From Trichobilharzia regenti (Eukaryota; Platyhelminthes; Trematoda; Strigeidida; Schistosomatidae), in assembly GCA_944472135.2 (NCBI GenBank), contig OX235262.1, forward strand, positions 58,004,440 through 58,068,439: 64,000 nt of DNA, in the 5' to 3' direction. How positions within the stretch are numbered: position 1 is the first letter of the stretch; every line of letters starts with the position of its first letter. Shown in pieces: positions 22,214 to 35,562 of this stretch. A model generated the notes under the pieces. The model was not told where the DNA came from. It saw only the letters and a list, made by a program, of their open reading frames with translations, and did not search any database. The position numbers and the translations under genes were made by a program.

Positions 22214-23091
22214 CACATCTGTGTCACACGCCTTCACCCTGTCACTCATTATATCTTTACCTATAACTGTTAACAGTTCCAGAAATTTCCTTTCTAGGTT
22301 GTGTATCCTGCAGTCCATGACACAAAAGATGACTTTGTCGGAAAAGAAAGAATTTCACTCACTGAAATCGTCCTCTTGCTTTCTATGTCAACGAAGTGAG
22401 CAAGTATCATGAATCAAATTATCTTGTGATTCATCGACTCCACTGTTTGTTGACTTCACTGGAGAATTAGCGTGAAGCACATAACAACAAAATCCAGATA
22501 AAATGGACTTAAGAAATTACGCATCTTCACTCAAACAGATGGATTTCCTACTATCCTCTCCAAGTTAATTAGCACTAAGTTTTGATTGATTATTCTGGAG
22601 TGAAATGCTCGGTCTTCATTCACATGTCGGCTGCACTCAGTGAAAGTCTATTGAAAGGTATCTAACAGGTGAATTTGGTCATAGTTCAATCAAAGAATCC
22701 TTGGGTAGACGTTCATTTCATGGAAACTGAACTGAAACACTTATATTTACATATCGACTAATGACATTTGTGCAATAGTTCAAAATCATTATTACATGTT
22801 GTGCAATAAAATGAGGTGCATAAATTCAACTGTAAAACATAGTTTGATTGCATGGGACGTGAACAGTGGTGTTATTTGAGCAACTGACTATTGTCATAAT
22901 TTGTTTCCATTTTGAGAAATTATGTTATTGTTGAATCGATGTTTGCTTGCATATTTCTGACGGCCTTCTTAAATGGCTTGACTACCGAAGTTTTCATGTT
23001 GTAGAATGTATCTCCGTCCCTCCTTTTCTTGTCATTTTAATCTTCAATCAGTGACGTTCTATCGCAAATGTTTAATTGTCTTTCAGTCTAC
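22214..23091 (-). repeat. Right arm of the unit A palindrome
   Basis: Reverse complement of 17,050-17,931. Similarity ends near TTTCAGTCTAC at 23,091, after which the sequence is single copy in this window. In B/C the equivalent arm continues for at least 12 kb. Confidence 0.9.
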
Positions 23092-24253
23092 GTGGTGTTA
23101 GTGAAGAAGAACATGGTGGAAAATTTAACATATAATTGGATTTTTTCAGGCTGAATGATGGCGATTCACACGATGTATTGTCTATGATGAGGCTCATGAC
23201 GGCATGATCAATCTGAAAATTGACTACAGAAGTTTCTCATTTCTTAGCAAATATGTGTACGCATGTAAATGCCTATTTTATATGCTCTGGCTAGCACAAA
23301 GTTCAGTGTGCACGAGATGTTACCGAGGAACACATTTTAACATTCCACATGATTCAAAATGAAATCAGCAACAAGAGGACCCACTACTCCAGTCATACAC
23401 GGTCTCGATCAGTATCACTAGATTTTCAATTGAGGCCATTTCAAACTATTTTTGAGGTATTTATTTAAAATGATAAGTATGCTTTAGTGAAGATATCTCA
23501 TGTATGTGGACTAGTTCCGAAAACCATTACGTTACATATTTTCGCTAGCATACATTGAAAATATTGTGCCATTGCCAGACGGGTCGTTTCTCTTGCCTCT
23601 GGACTTGCGATCGCCTTCAGAAGTATTCAGTGACAGTTGATATTGCTGTAGGCATCATCAGTTTTTCCGGTTAGTTAAGGACTGTAATAATTGATGTTCT
23701 AATCATGTGTAACATGAAGTTTATTTCATGATAAAGATTATGAAATGTAATCTACAATCTGTTTCCCAAATAATCGCCTCAGGAAATCAATTAGTGATGT
23801 ACCTCTTCATGAGGTTTATTCACGTGATGATGAGAAATGTGTGTAGGTGCATCTGCCCTATTAAGAGAAATGAATTGCATTGCCTAAGAAACCATTTTGG
23901 AATGATTCTAACGACTTGTTTCTTCCTCAAATTCATCATTTTGAGTATTATTACTTTTGCAGTGAAAGTTCTGAGATGAGCGCTGTGGACTGCGAAAAAG
24001 TATTTGTTCATCAAAACGCTACTCTACTTGAGCTGATTTGATTTGAACATTCACTTACTATACAAGAAACTATGGCGATTTTACCTACGCCTATGTTTTC
24101 ATTTATCAGTGGAAAATCTCGCTATAGAATGTCTATGTCTGGTGTTTTCATTTGCGTGTATATAGCTCAGAAAATTTGAATTTCAACGAAATCACAGAGA
24201 TTTCCATTTGTTCGCTACGATTGAGGTACTATTTTGAACATTTAACCCCCACC
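23092..24253. other. Single-copy stretch between units A and B
   Basis: No supported gene. Frames at 23,728-23,979 (+) and 23,820-24,014 (-) overlap on opposite strands and carry no motif. Nothing here is repeated elsewhere in the window as far as I can see. Confidence 0.45.
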
Positions 24254-24890
24254 GTCGAAATGATAGGCGTTTAGATTCATCTGGAGCAAATGATTTTGAC
24301 CACTCTTTGTTGAATTTTGCTGGTCGAAATTGAGGAAAGCGTCCACCTGAATGTGGTGGTCTATTCGATCCAGTCCAGTTTGGAGGAGCGAAAGGAGGGT
24401 ACCGATCGAAAAGTGGATGTGATTTAATCCGAAATGTTCCTCCAGGGCTTAGAAGAGGTGTGAACGGAGAATATTGCCCAACTGGAAATGACTCTCCAGT
24501 TCTCTGAGGAGTTTGGAATGTCAGGTTTTATAAAGAGAGGCGGGTGTCTGGATCGAGAGTGCCGTCCGAACGAAGATGGAAGTCCTTATGAAAATCTTCC
24601 GTGTGATAACACAGCCCTGGTGAGGGCCCAAAATGAGGGCGTTGTTGTCGAAAAGTCAACGATGTTTTAGGAACATTTGGAAGTCCGTAGGCGTTCAACG
24701 GAACACCCACAGTACAGAAAATAAATATTCGAACGGGTTAATATATTTCAAATAGGAAACTGAGTAATTGATTTATATGAAGAATCCTGTTGAGTTGAAA
24801 AATTATTGATCACATTCAAATTATATTTCTCCGAGAAATCCTGAGCACACTGAGCCACAAACGTAAGCACACAATCGTGTTACGGCCGTC
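24254..24890 (-). pseudogene. Diverged fourth relative of the repeat-protein gene, broken
   Basis: The minus-strand frame starts GVPLNAYGLPNVPKTSL, matching GIPLNKNGLPQVPLLPR of the intact last exon, continues with PHFGPSPG where the others have ten PQFGPPPS-type units, and ends EWSKSFAPDESKRLSF against DGSKPSPPAESEHPSA. One in-frame TAA (about 24,528) interrupts it. The splice acceptor AG before the exon is changed to TG, so normal splicing is lost. Upstream, about 24,780-24,890 still aligns with the region after exon 3, including a GTAACA at the donor site. No signal-peptide exon was found upstream. It is a relic or a very diverged paralogue; the first is more likely given the stop and lost acceptor. 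Confidence 0.65.
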
Positions 24891-27499
24891 CGAACAACAA
24901 ATAAACTGTTAATCACCATGGAAGCTGATATAATAATAAAGGAATATGAAGAAAGACTATGTGGGACAGATTTGGAAGAATGTCATCTCTCAGAATGCTT
25001 TCATGATTATTATCCTCAAGTGAAAGTTTCTCTCTCTCTCTCTGAAATAGCTTTGCTCATCTTCATGTATATGCGGGTAAATGCTCAGCCGTCCAATATA
25101 TATATATATATATATAAATTCTCCTAACAAACAGCCACCAGGAATTCAGAAATGCCCAAATTACTTACTTCCACTCATGGATTTTCCAGGTGAAACATAC
25201 TCACCAATCATCAGTCCATTCATACTATGATGTGAGAACAGATTTTAGAAGTGTGAACTAATTTACGGGAGCAATTTATTCAAAGATTCAACAAGAATTA
25301 GGTATGGGAATGTCCTGGAATTAGATGAGGAGAGACTGATGTCAACACCAACTCCACAAACAAACAAACAAATTCGAACATGCATCTGGCATGATGTGAT
25401 GTGTATAACTCAGATTCAACACTCTACAGCCTTCTTCAATTGATCAACGACAATATTGCCTCATTGAGTACCCAACTTATGCTCTGTACAGGTTACTTGA
25501 ACTAGTCTCATGAAACGAAACGACAATAAAATCAAACTGACTCTCATTCTATCAAGATGGAGTTGATTTGAATGATGACAGGGAGAAGCGATATTACCTC
25601 CATCATTCGTATGAGGTGTGAATCAGATTCTGTGAAGGAAGGAAGAAAGAGCAGAATTGTTATTGAACTGAAAGTGTGAATAGCTGAAGTCCACTCAGTC
25701 GGTGTGTATGCGTAACATTTCTCTCTAGCTACATAGGTTTCCAGAGGAGACAATGTCTGTAGAAGGATGCATTAGTATGGTAGAGATTGACTCGTATTAT
25801 TTTAAAGTAGTCTGTGCACCGATGATGACGAGAAGACTTCATCACACGACATTGTCACAAATGAAGATCACTGAACTGACAGAACTGACTTCACAACGAC
25901 GAATACACATCGTCATATATACTATGAGATTAGATTCATCAACACAAATTATTAAGTAAGGAATTGAAAAACACGAGTTCTCTATGTTTTCAATTCACTG
26001 TGTAATTGAGTATCAAGTGAATTGTTGAGGCCAACAATGCATGTGATTGGAATATATTTCGTCTCAACTGTTGACTATTTCATTCACTTCAGAATTAGAT
26101 CTCACATGATTTTCATGGTTTGATAGTTTGTGAGTATTTGTGATGAGATTAGTGCTCTTTCTCGAATTAACGAAAGCACATTTAGGTTGTGATTACATCA
26201 AGTCATTGATTGAGTGTGTGTATGTTGTGTTAGTCACAGTTGATGCGAAGTTGTCAATAGTGATTTTCGACGTCATGAAGAATAAGTTACCCTCATTCAA
26301 GCGGAAGACTGCACTCAGATTATCGTGAAATCAAACTGATTACCTACAACTCATTAGCTGAACTCAAAATCCTAATGACATATGGATTTATGACATTTAT
26401 GAATTAGTGTAATAGCTGGATCTAAATCGAGGTTCTGTTTCGAACCACTTTCCTAGCAAATTATCATTTTTTGAATTAGAAAACAGATAATTAATGGAGC
26501 ATCTGTACTTCTGTTAAGCATCCCCATCCATAAGAACCACACTGTCTCTATCCTTTCTAGAGAGATTTCGCTTAAACTTGCCACTGAATATGTTTAAACG
26601 ACTTAGCAAATTAGCATAATCGAATATTACCCAGTCATCTGCAGATGGATCAAAAATATGCTGGTCTCATAGATGCATATTTCGTGGCTGGACGCAGAAT
26701 ACAGGATAGGCGGAAAGTCCTCCTGTAGACTCATCACTATGATAGATGAACAAGCTTTCCAGTGGGTGAGACTTCAAACTACTACCAGTTGCTTCAAACA
26801 AGACAGTCTTACTCATCTAGCCACTAAGTCACACTAGTCATCCCTTGCATAAGTGGTGGGACGAAACACGAGTCCCACAATTTATTGGTAACCACCATCA
26901 TATTAGGGAAGATCACGTATCCTACCACCTTCATCAAATGGAAATGATGACACGAAGCAAAAGAAGACAATTGTGAGTTTCTTCCAAGAGAAATTCGCGA
27001 CGATAATCCATTGATTATTAAGACCATACGTTGAGTGACGCATGAAATCCCAAAACACAGGATGTGTCGAAAATACGGTCCTAGATTAGGAATGAAGCAT
27101 GAATTATAATATACAAATCCCAGTCGCGAGGCATCTGGGCCTGAATGCTGTTCAAGCACAATCAATGTTCGTCGTTAATAAAACACAACAATACTGTGTT
27201 AGAAACGACACAGGCATAGAGTAAAACAGCCAGCGAACGTCACACACAGAATAAAAGGATACAAATAAACTTATTTCATCAATTACTGTTACATAGATGA
27301 AGCAAATGCAGCAGATTATGTTTAACGATAAGAAATTGGTTGCTATACATGAAATGGCTGTATAGAAAACAAAGTCGAGTCCAGGTTTTGAAAGCGTAGT
27401 TCATACTACTCACTAATGATAAGTAGCAAGTAGTGGGTAGGAAAACAACGATCTCGACGAGCTTCTCGATTAGTACTCTGCATTTGCTCAGTTACATAA
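24891..27499. other. Single-copy stretch between the relic and E0-B
   Basis: Mostly nothing recognisable. It includes a (TC)n run near 25,028-25,042, a (TA)n run near 25,097-25,117, a diverged repeat at 26,300-26,420 related to 21,166-21,286, and at 26,428-26,490 a stretch related to 12,983-13,043 (GGTTCTGTTTCGAACCA and TTTTTTGAATTAGAA). Confidence 0.45.
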
Positions 27500-28245
27500 A
27501 ACGCTTATTTCTGTGCCGTTTATGACCAGGAAGTTGTGGAATCTATTGTATTTGTTTCACTTTGGAACACTAAACCTGTGGATTTAGTCCCGTTGACTAA
27601 TGATACCTGTAGCTAACTATTTGGTATATTCTGACTGTTTTACGCTAACTAATATCTATAGTTGTATATATTGTTGGATTTACATACCCAAGTTGACCCA
27701 AGTCAGTGAGTCTGCGATTTTGATATCATTTTTGCTAACTGTATTTGACAGTGATACTAGTGTCACGGTTTTTTTATTGTATTTGTCGTTGCCCTTCTTC
27801 TTATTGTGAATTTTTATTTTCCTTTGGCTGGTGTTCTTCTGATTGCTTTATTCCTAGTTTCCTGATTCTAATGGGAGTAAACCATAAGGTCGCTCCTCTC
27901 TAAACTGCATATACATGTGACAATCCCCTGCTCAGGCGTGAGTCTACCAATCCCACCTTGTAAACAAAGCTGCTGCAGAAACTTCAGTACAATGAGTCTC
28001 TTTGTGACAAAAGAAAAAGTCTGTGTGGGGAACTGAAACGTCCCCACCATGCATGAGACTGACGAATCAGCTCAGATTGCACACGAGATGAAAGATGTGC
28101 ATTCAAGTACTGGGAATATGTGAAAGCAGATGTTATGGAAGTGGATTCACCACATTTTGATTGGAGAGTCGATGATCTACTCAGGTCACCAAGAAGACAA
28201 CGAGGAGCACACCGAGTGTGTGCTTATCATGATGTAACCAACGAC
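27500..28245 (+). mobile_element. RTE E0 (unit B) with 5' leader
   Basis: From about 27,500 the sequence aligns, with many substitutions, to the leader of E2 read on the minus strand (AACCTGTGGAT, GTATATATTGTTGGATTTA, TTGCTTTATTCCT blocks). It then continues into the endonuclease start described at 1-293 and stops at the (AT)n run. It therefore shows that the 28-kb duplication begins inside an RTE element, at 27,953. Confidence 0.65.
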
Positions 28246-28261
28246 ATATATATATATATAT

Positions 28262-31200
28262 GTATTTGGGAGACTATCAGCTGGTGTTTCTATGTCCCGG
28301 TCTCTGGTTATTTGGGTGACTCTTCCTGCAATTACGAGTCCCTTTAATTTGACTCCAACGTGATATCATTTCACCTTTATGATTAATATAATCAGTATGG
28401 CGCAACACCTTAATTATGAATAGCATATATTGCACACAATGCGAAATTCTTTGACATGTAGTTTTACTTGTATGCCGAACTCATCAATTCTACAAGCTTC
28501 TGCATGTAAAACACAACTGAGATTTGTTCAACGATAGACGGATCTATTTCTTTAGTTGAGCAGATCCACCATCAATTTCACAGTTAGACGAGGAGGATTT
28601 CCCAACTCACTCACTCACTCCCCATCAAACAAGATATATCAGGTGCTAATTCAGCAGAAGAATATATACGTCTACTCCACGCACCCTTACCACAAACTGC
28701 GCCTCAATCACAGCGTGAAGCTGCAATGTTACCATCAACTGTATCGACCAAGAGACCGATCCGTCGTATACTCTGACTCTCTTTATTGCCACTCCCTACA
28801 TCTCCAACTGACCCATACTTGAACAATAATCTCATCATACAACCAGATTTTCCAGAGAATCATACATTCATATACAAACTTATTCATACATGTGCATGTT
28901 TGAGTAAATACACGTATTTGACACTTTCAAAAATCTATTCTCGATCAGAAGTATCACTTCTACATGTTATTCGAAAACTACATTAACCTTCACGTTGCTA
29001 GGCTATTCAAATACATTAGAATAAATGTATCAAAATACTAACTGCTTCACAATCATATGTCTTTCGAATCAACCAGTAAGATGTCGTTCATAGTCAGTTC
29101 GATTGAAGTTGTCTGAATCTCAGCTTCCTCATTTTACTCACAGCTGAGCAGAATTAGTTGACAGTATCTTCCCTACTAGATACCTGATGATTGTAAGTTT
29201 CTGGTGGAAATAAACCTGCAGTTGGATAGGAATTTCCTATATGGTTGCGTCCACTTGTTTTTCTCCAGGTATCCTTTGTCAGCAGCGCAGCATAACTTCA
29301 ATCAGAGTGATGTTTAAGTGACAACATCGCATTTGGCTTTTAATCTTAATAGTAAGAGAGTCATTACTACAGTACTCTGCAAACAATCCAAACATGTTCC
29401 ATGCACAATGTGTTTTTCATTCTTCATTAAGGAAGGTGGAATGAGTTGTGATTTCTTCGTTGCTAAGTATAATCGTCAATAATCGACAATAAATTCTCCA
29501 GGATTATAAGCTGTGGTGCATGGAAATATAGAACGAAATAACAAGGACGTTGTTCACAAGATGTATTCATTCAACATCGCGTAGTTCGTCATATTCAATT
29601 AAGTGTCGAATTTAGACGAACACTTCCGTGAAGGCACCATAAATAATCGAAGACATCTAGAATACACTATTGACTTTTATATGTTACCCATGGCTATGGT
29701 CCTAGAATAAACGGGAATGTTGGGTATATATTTTGTGGAAAACGATTTCGTGAATAGATATCTGTTAGATACGGTAGTGTTCATCCGTCGAATGAAGCGT
29801 TTGACAATTCTAAGGAATTTAATCCACTGAGTGTTACATTGAATTCATCAGGTTTGGCTGACTCTAGACTTACTTGAAGTAAATTAAACAAACTATATAA
29901 TGGTTGTTGAGAATGAGTAGAATTTAAAGGTGATCATAACTAGCATGTGTTTCATTTTGTTGATTTTAATTTAGGTGAGGAATGAACAGCAGTTAGAGGG
30001 CCATTCGATTCGAAGTAGTACTCGATATAAGTTGACGAACTTCAGAATTTATGGTTCACTTGACTGCGTTTCACCGTCTGAATGGTCAGTTTGACACGTC
30101 GTCACCTGAATGTCTCGGTTTTGATGTTCAATGCTTCGGTGGATGTCCACTGCTCTCTAGCACACCCTGTTTTCCAGACGATTTCTAACTACTATCAGTT
30201 CGTATTCCCAAGCCACACTCATCAAAGCCTCACGAAGAATGCAGACAGACTCAATTTAAATCATACCGTAACAACTGGAGAAGTTGTATTGACTTATAAA
30301 TTCTACAAATTAGGCCTTAGATGAAACTGACTGTTTTATTCTAATATTTTCATGACCATATGAGAAGTTCTTTTGAGCAATCACTCATCGATTGTACTAC
30401 AGTGACAATGAACTATATGAATGAAACTCATCATTGATAAACTTCGATAAGAAAACATAAATATGGTAAAATGAATAAGAACGTGTTTGGTTTTTTCGAA
30501 TATGAAATGAGGTCAAACTGGTACCTGACACAGTTATCAGCTGATGCATGATTCAGCATGATTTTTGAACGCTACACACTCACAAACACCCACGACTTTT
30601 ACTGATATAAGCTGAAGCGTGTGTTTGTTGTTGAATAATAGGATTCATTAATAAGCAGAAGGAACATAAATATTTTATGTTCAGACATCAGTATAAATAA
30701 ATGAATGTTTTCAAAATGTGATTTAAGTGGCATGATATTTATTCACTTCCGACGATATAAATGTATCACATTTCTAATATTGACGTATAGACAAGTAATT
30801 CGGAACAGAGTGATGTTGACTGATTATCAGTGGTCTGTGGTATGTATAGGATTTCCAAGGACAGGTGGTTAATTAATTTACGATTATGATAGATTACTTT
30901 CTATCAAAACTTGTATTTCTTTGAGATAAACTGACAGTCGGGTACATTTCATTCCCCGTTAGGAGGATGTGTATCGTCACCACAGAAAACGTATATTTTT
31001 AAACACCTATTTAGTTTCCCATTTCAGCTGATTTCAATATTTTGAGTGTCCTTGTGCAGTGGTTGCAGTATCGAAAATAATTATTTGGAGGGATTGTGTG
31101 CCAATGAGTTGATGGAATCTACCACTGGTCTTAATGGAACTGTTGGTTGATGTATCTGTGGATGACCGTGGAATTTTGAAGATACATACACTGGATGAAT

Positions 31201-32120
31201 AATAATTAACACGTGAAATTCACTACGTAATCCACTGAATATCATCAGAGTACAGATCCCATCGCTGAATGAAATTCTGAGAAGGTTTTTCACATTTTTC
31301 AGTGTAGATGCTTGGTACATTATCAGTGAATCTACTAAAGTCCTTCTCACGACACTATGCATGATGGTGTGGATGCAGTCATAGTCTCATAAGTGAAGTA
31401 CTGAGATTTAGTCACTTTCTGCGTTATCCTCTCAACAAGAGGGTTTGATGTAGTCTTGCACAGCCTGATGGACTTGATATAGATTAAGTGAACCACTGAG
31501 GTGAACCAGTAAGGTTCCCCATTCACTTTCAATTCATTCTCAAAAGATCTTCTTATGTTACCCTCACACACACGCTCAACTGATCCTTTCAGATTAGTGT
31601 TCCATTTAACAGTTGCCCTTACCCCTTCTGGCCATATAATCTTTGGTGACGAGCAAATGTAGCTGTTGTTGAAATTCCATAATAGCCTATTGCCAGTGCT
31701 CTCGGTGATGTGCCCACCAGGTCTCTCAACAGTATATTAGAAGTGATTTGAAATTACTGTTCAAAATCCGATCTTGTTCGTTTTGCTGAGTGCAGTTTAC
31801 TTCCACACTTATCCAGTGGACTTAAACGGGAACTAGAGTTCACAGAAAGGCATCATCTACACATCAAACTGATCCAGTCGAAATTCTTGCAGTCCCATTT
31901 TTCTTTAAAAGCCTTCCGAGTAACCCAATCCACTCTCTTTCGCTCAACAAAGTATTGTCATCGTATTAATTGACAAGATCGATAGACAGATACACGAAAT
32001 ATGATGTGAAATGAAGTGAGGGTGGACAAATGCATTATGATAAGGCTAGAGATACTTTATCATATCACCCTTTGTCTTTACCAACACATTTGTTCAATTC
32101 AAATTTGTTTTTCTATTGTT
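28262..32120. other. Non-coding stretch of unit B
   Basis: Equivalent of 311-4,167 with scattered substitutions. No additional gene or insertion is visible relative to unit A. Confidence 0.55.
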
Positions 32121-33887
32121 TGAATGGACACACCACAAACCAGCAAGATTTCATCTCGATGCTGCTCAAGGAAGTGGAGACGCAGCTAGTCTGCTCGAGA
32201 AGGGAAACAGATGTGGGCACACATCATCATCTAGTTCAAGGACAAGGAGTGACTCTCAATGGATACCAGGAAGCTAATCAACGAGAGAAGAATGGTGCAA
32301 GGGAAGATGACTCAATGCAAAGACGACCAACAGAACGAGGAACTCATGTCAGTGAACATTACACTGAATGAAGAAGTGAAGAAGAGAGCCAGGAAAGACA
32401 AAAGACAATTCTACGACACAATGGCAGGTAACTGGAGCAGAACAAGCAGGCCACAGATGGAAGAGACTTCAGAACATGATATCAGACAACCAGGCTGCTC
32501 GCTATCCGGAAAAAGCAACCCTTTGAAACCTTTGAAATTTGTGCGAGGGAACCTTGTCACCATGAAAGAGAAACGAATGAAACAATTTGCACATCACTCA
32601 ACAGGACTCTTGAATCAACCATCACCTGCAACTTGCCAAGGATCCAGAGAATGCCGCAGATTTGGTCACGCCATTATTTCAAACGCTTCGGAAAGAAGGA
32701 AAGGCACCCACCGACTGGAAGAAAGATTGGCCGCCTTGTCAAGCTTCCAAAGAATAGCAGCTTACGCCTCACTCTGCAAGAACTGACTCTTGTCCACGCC
32801 GAGTAAAATAATACGTCGGATCATCCTGGAGAGAATAGAGAATGCACTAAACACAGAAATCCGCCAGCCCCATCGAAACAAGCTAGCTGGATTCAGAGAA
32901 AACAAATCATAGCCTCATCGAATTGTAACTCTACGCATCGTCATCACAGAACACAGCCTAGAATAGAATGACAGTCAAGCACCACTCCACCTCAAATTGA
33001 TCAACTTCGAAAACGCCTCCGACAGATAGCGTTGACCGAGAAGTAATTTGGAAACTACTTCTACACTACGGCGTACAGTGTCCAAGGCTTTGTCAACCTC
33101 ATCCAACAGCTAACACTGTGACAGTTTCACGTGTCAGGTGTTCCACAAAAGAAAACTCAGCGAAGCGTTCGAAGTGAATACAGGAGTAAGACAAGCTGGC
33201 TGTCTACTATCACTGGTGATATTCCTCATTTTAGGGGCCTAGATTATGCGTCAGACTGTGCATTGTGAGTGAGAGGACAGGAATACACTAGATCACCGAT
33301 AAGAAGACTCTAGACGATCTGTATTTCGCGCCTGGATGATATATGTCTAATGTAACACAAACTCGAAGACTTGCAGGTTGAAACCAACAAACTGGGTGAA
33401 GAGGCCAGCAGCGAAGACAGCACTCCAAGTGAACATTGATAGGCCGAGTTGATGAATATAACCAACGAACCACAACAAGGACAACAACCACCACCAATCA
33501 CCATCAACACGAGAGATGTGACAGATGTTACCTCCTTCACTTATCCGGCTAGGAAGCAGCGATTCAACTGCAGTCAGCCGGAGCTGATGAACATATCAAA
33601 GCCAGTCAGAATCGGAAATGCGAGAAACGCATTCATCAACCTGAAACCAGCTTGGTAATCTTCTACACTCATTACAAGGAACACGACTCAGTTTTTCAAC
33701 ACCAATGCGAAATAGGTCAGGGTGAGAAACCTGCACTGCGTGTCACGAAGAGGATTTCCAACAGGCCACCGCAGAATTACAGGAGACTTTCATCAACAGC
33801 TGCCACCTTCACTGGCTGGCTTCATACTAAAGATCAAATAGCCAGAAAGAAATGATAAGCAACAAGAAACTTCGGCTGATAACAAAC

Positions 33888-33899
33888 CAACGGAACAAG
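33888..33899. repeat. 12-bp target duplication, left copy
   Basis: CAACGGAACAAG, repeated exactly at 35,666-35,677. Units A and C have one uninterrupted, near-identical site. Confidence 0.92.
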
Positions 33900-33960
33900 A
33901 ATATAAGAATAAAACTTGTGCACTGTGGTAAGTGTAATTCCATTATGGGTAAATTTTGTT

Positions 33961-34040
33961 TTGATAACGTCTCACAGTGTTATACAGTAATGTTTACTGA
34001 TGACGTTTCGAGCACAATTTATTGCTCATAATCATATCAA
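33961..34040 (-). ncRNA. Hammerhead-like fold, left inverted copy
   Basis: Reverse complement of the fold at 35,563-35,642. It has the same three stems and GAAA segment, located in the inverted left arm of the Penelope-like element. Confidence 0.4.
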
Positions 34041-34431
34041 GGTAATCACACGACTTCCTAAATTCATTTATATAGTTCCATTGTTTTTCTCTTGACTTTC
34101 ACTTGATTTGATTGGTAGTAGTATTTTACATATTTCAGGTATGAGTGACGAGTCATTCCTATTGCATGTGTTGGGTGTAGACTCGATGAACAAGGATTCA
34201 GTGATCAACCTCTCTCTCCATCTACCTAGATTACTTTTTAGAATTTTAACCCTCTCCCACCCTATTGTGTGGTTGTGTGTTAGCGCATGCATTGCAATTG
34301 CTGAGCTTTTTTCTAAATTACTTATCTTCTCGGGGTCAACCATTCTTACCTTAGCTAAATTCTTATGCTCTGACAATCTGACTACCCCTGACCTACTATA
34401 TATATATATATATATATATAGACAAACAGAA

Positions 34432-35535
34432 GGTGTAGCAATGGGATCACCAATATCCCCTATCGTAGCAGACATATTTATGGACAGCTGGGAAAATAGT
34501 GCCCTCAATACATTTAACCCTACTCCGAAAATATGGTGGAGATATGTGGATGACACTTTCACAGTGCTAAAAACAGAACACATCTCTAGCTTCTTGACAC
34601 ATATAAACTCACAAGTTGAGGGAATAAAATTCACATTTGAATCAGAAAATGAACAAGGAGAATTAGCTATGCTAGATTGTAAGATAAAAAGAATAGAAGA
34701 AGGCAAACTACACACTAGTGTTTATAGAAAACCAACGCATTCTAATAGATATTTAGACTTTAATTCGTCTCATCCTTTAACTGTTAAGGCAGGCTTAGTT
34801 AAATGTTTAACAAACCGAGCAGTGGCACTAAGTAGCACAAAAAAAGATCTAAATGATGAATTAAAACAGATAGAAGAAGCGTTGGTGTTGAATAACTATC
34901 CTATAAAATTCATTGGGAAGATCACTAAAGGCCAAAAACAAAATAAAAATAATTGTGAAACTATTAATAATAACATAAATAAGAAAGAATATAAGTCATC
35001 CACAGTTATACCATATAAAGAGGGGACATCTGAGACACTACGTAGGATTCTGAATAAAATAGGAATTAGGGTGGCATTTAAACCTACAAACTCACTCAGG
35101 GACAAGCTTTGTAGGTTAAAGGACCCAGTTGACCCAATTAGACAAAATAATATTATTTACAAAATACCATGCAATGACTGTGAGGTCAACTACATAGGTC
35201 AAACTAGTAGGTCAGGGGTAGTCAGATTGTCAGAGCATAAGAATTTAGCTAAGGTAAGAATGGTTGACCCCGAGAAGATAAGTAATTTAGAAAAAAGCTC
35301 AGCAATTGCAATGCATGCGCTAACACACAACCACACAATAGGGTGGGAGAGGGTTAAAATTCTAAAAAGTAATCTAGGTAGGTGGAGAGAGAGGTTGATT
35401 ACTGAATCCTTGTTCATCGAGTCTACACCCAACACATGCAATAGGAATGACTCGTCACTCATACCTGAAATATGGAAAATACTACTACCAATCAAATCAA
35501 GTGAAAGTCAAGAGAAAAACAATGGAACTATATAA
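34432..35535 (+). pseudogene. Penelope-like reverse transcriptase (C-terminal part) and GIY-YIG endonuclease
   Basis: The frame is open from 34,108 through the inverted arm and the TA run, but the element's own protein begins near 34,432. Reverse transcriptase motifs GVAMGSPISPIVADIFM and WWRYVDDTF (catalytic DD) are present. The earlier motifs carrying the first catalytic Asp are absent through 5' truncation. Near 35,150-35,260 follow IYKIPCNDCEVNYIGQTSR and RLSEHK, the Penelope form of the GIY-YIG nuclease, then a TESLFIES segment that may hold the catalytic Glu. The uninterrupted 368-codon frame shows a young insertion. Family assignment is firm; activity is not expected because half of the reverse transcriptase is gone. 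Confidence 0.85.
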
Positions 35536-35562
35536 ATGAATTTAGGAAGTCGTGTGATTACC

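Larger units (their letters stand above)
1..23091 (+). repeat. Segmental duplication unit A (direct copy of unit B)
   Basis: The sequence from base 1 reappears from base 27,953 with only scattered substitutions. The offset is 27,952-27,953 up to about 5.9 kb, then 29,732 after a 1,778-bp insertion in the second copy, and about 28,373-28,386 from 18.1 to 22.2 kb after deletions in the second copy. The left end lies outside the window. The unit holds RTE copies, the repeat-protein gene, and a small palindrome at its right end. Similarity to unit C, inverted, covers roughly 3.4-14.7 kb plus the E2 leader. Confidence 0.93.

Noticed and set aside
33990..34005. CTGATGA at 33,997 as the catalytic box of a canonical hammerhead
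   Set aside because: It lies on the strand opposite to the GAAA segment, so it cannot be the core box of the fold described; no stem II plus GAAA follows it.
34108..34431. N-terminal part of the long frame over the Penelope-like element
   Set aside because: It is the translated inverted copy of the element's own 3' end, joined through a (TA)n run; the element's protein starts only near 34,432.
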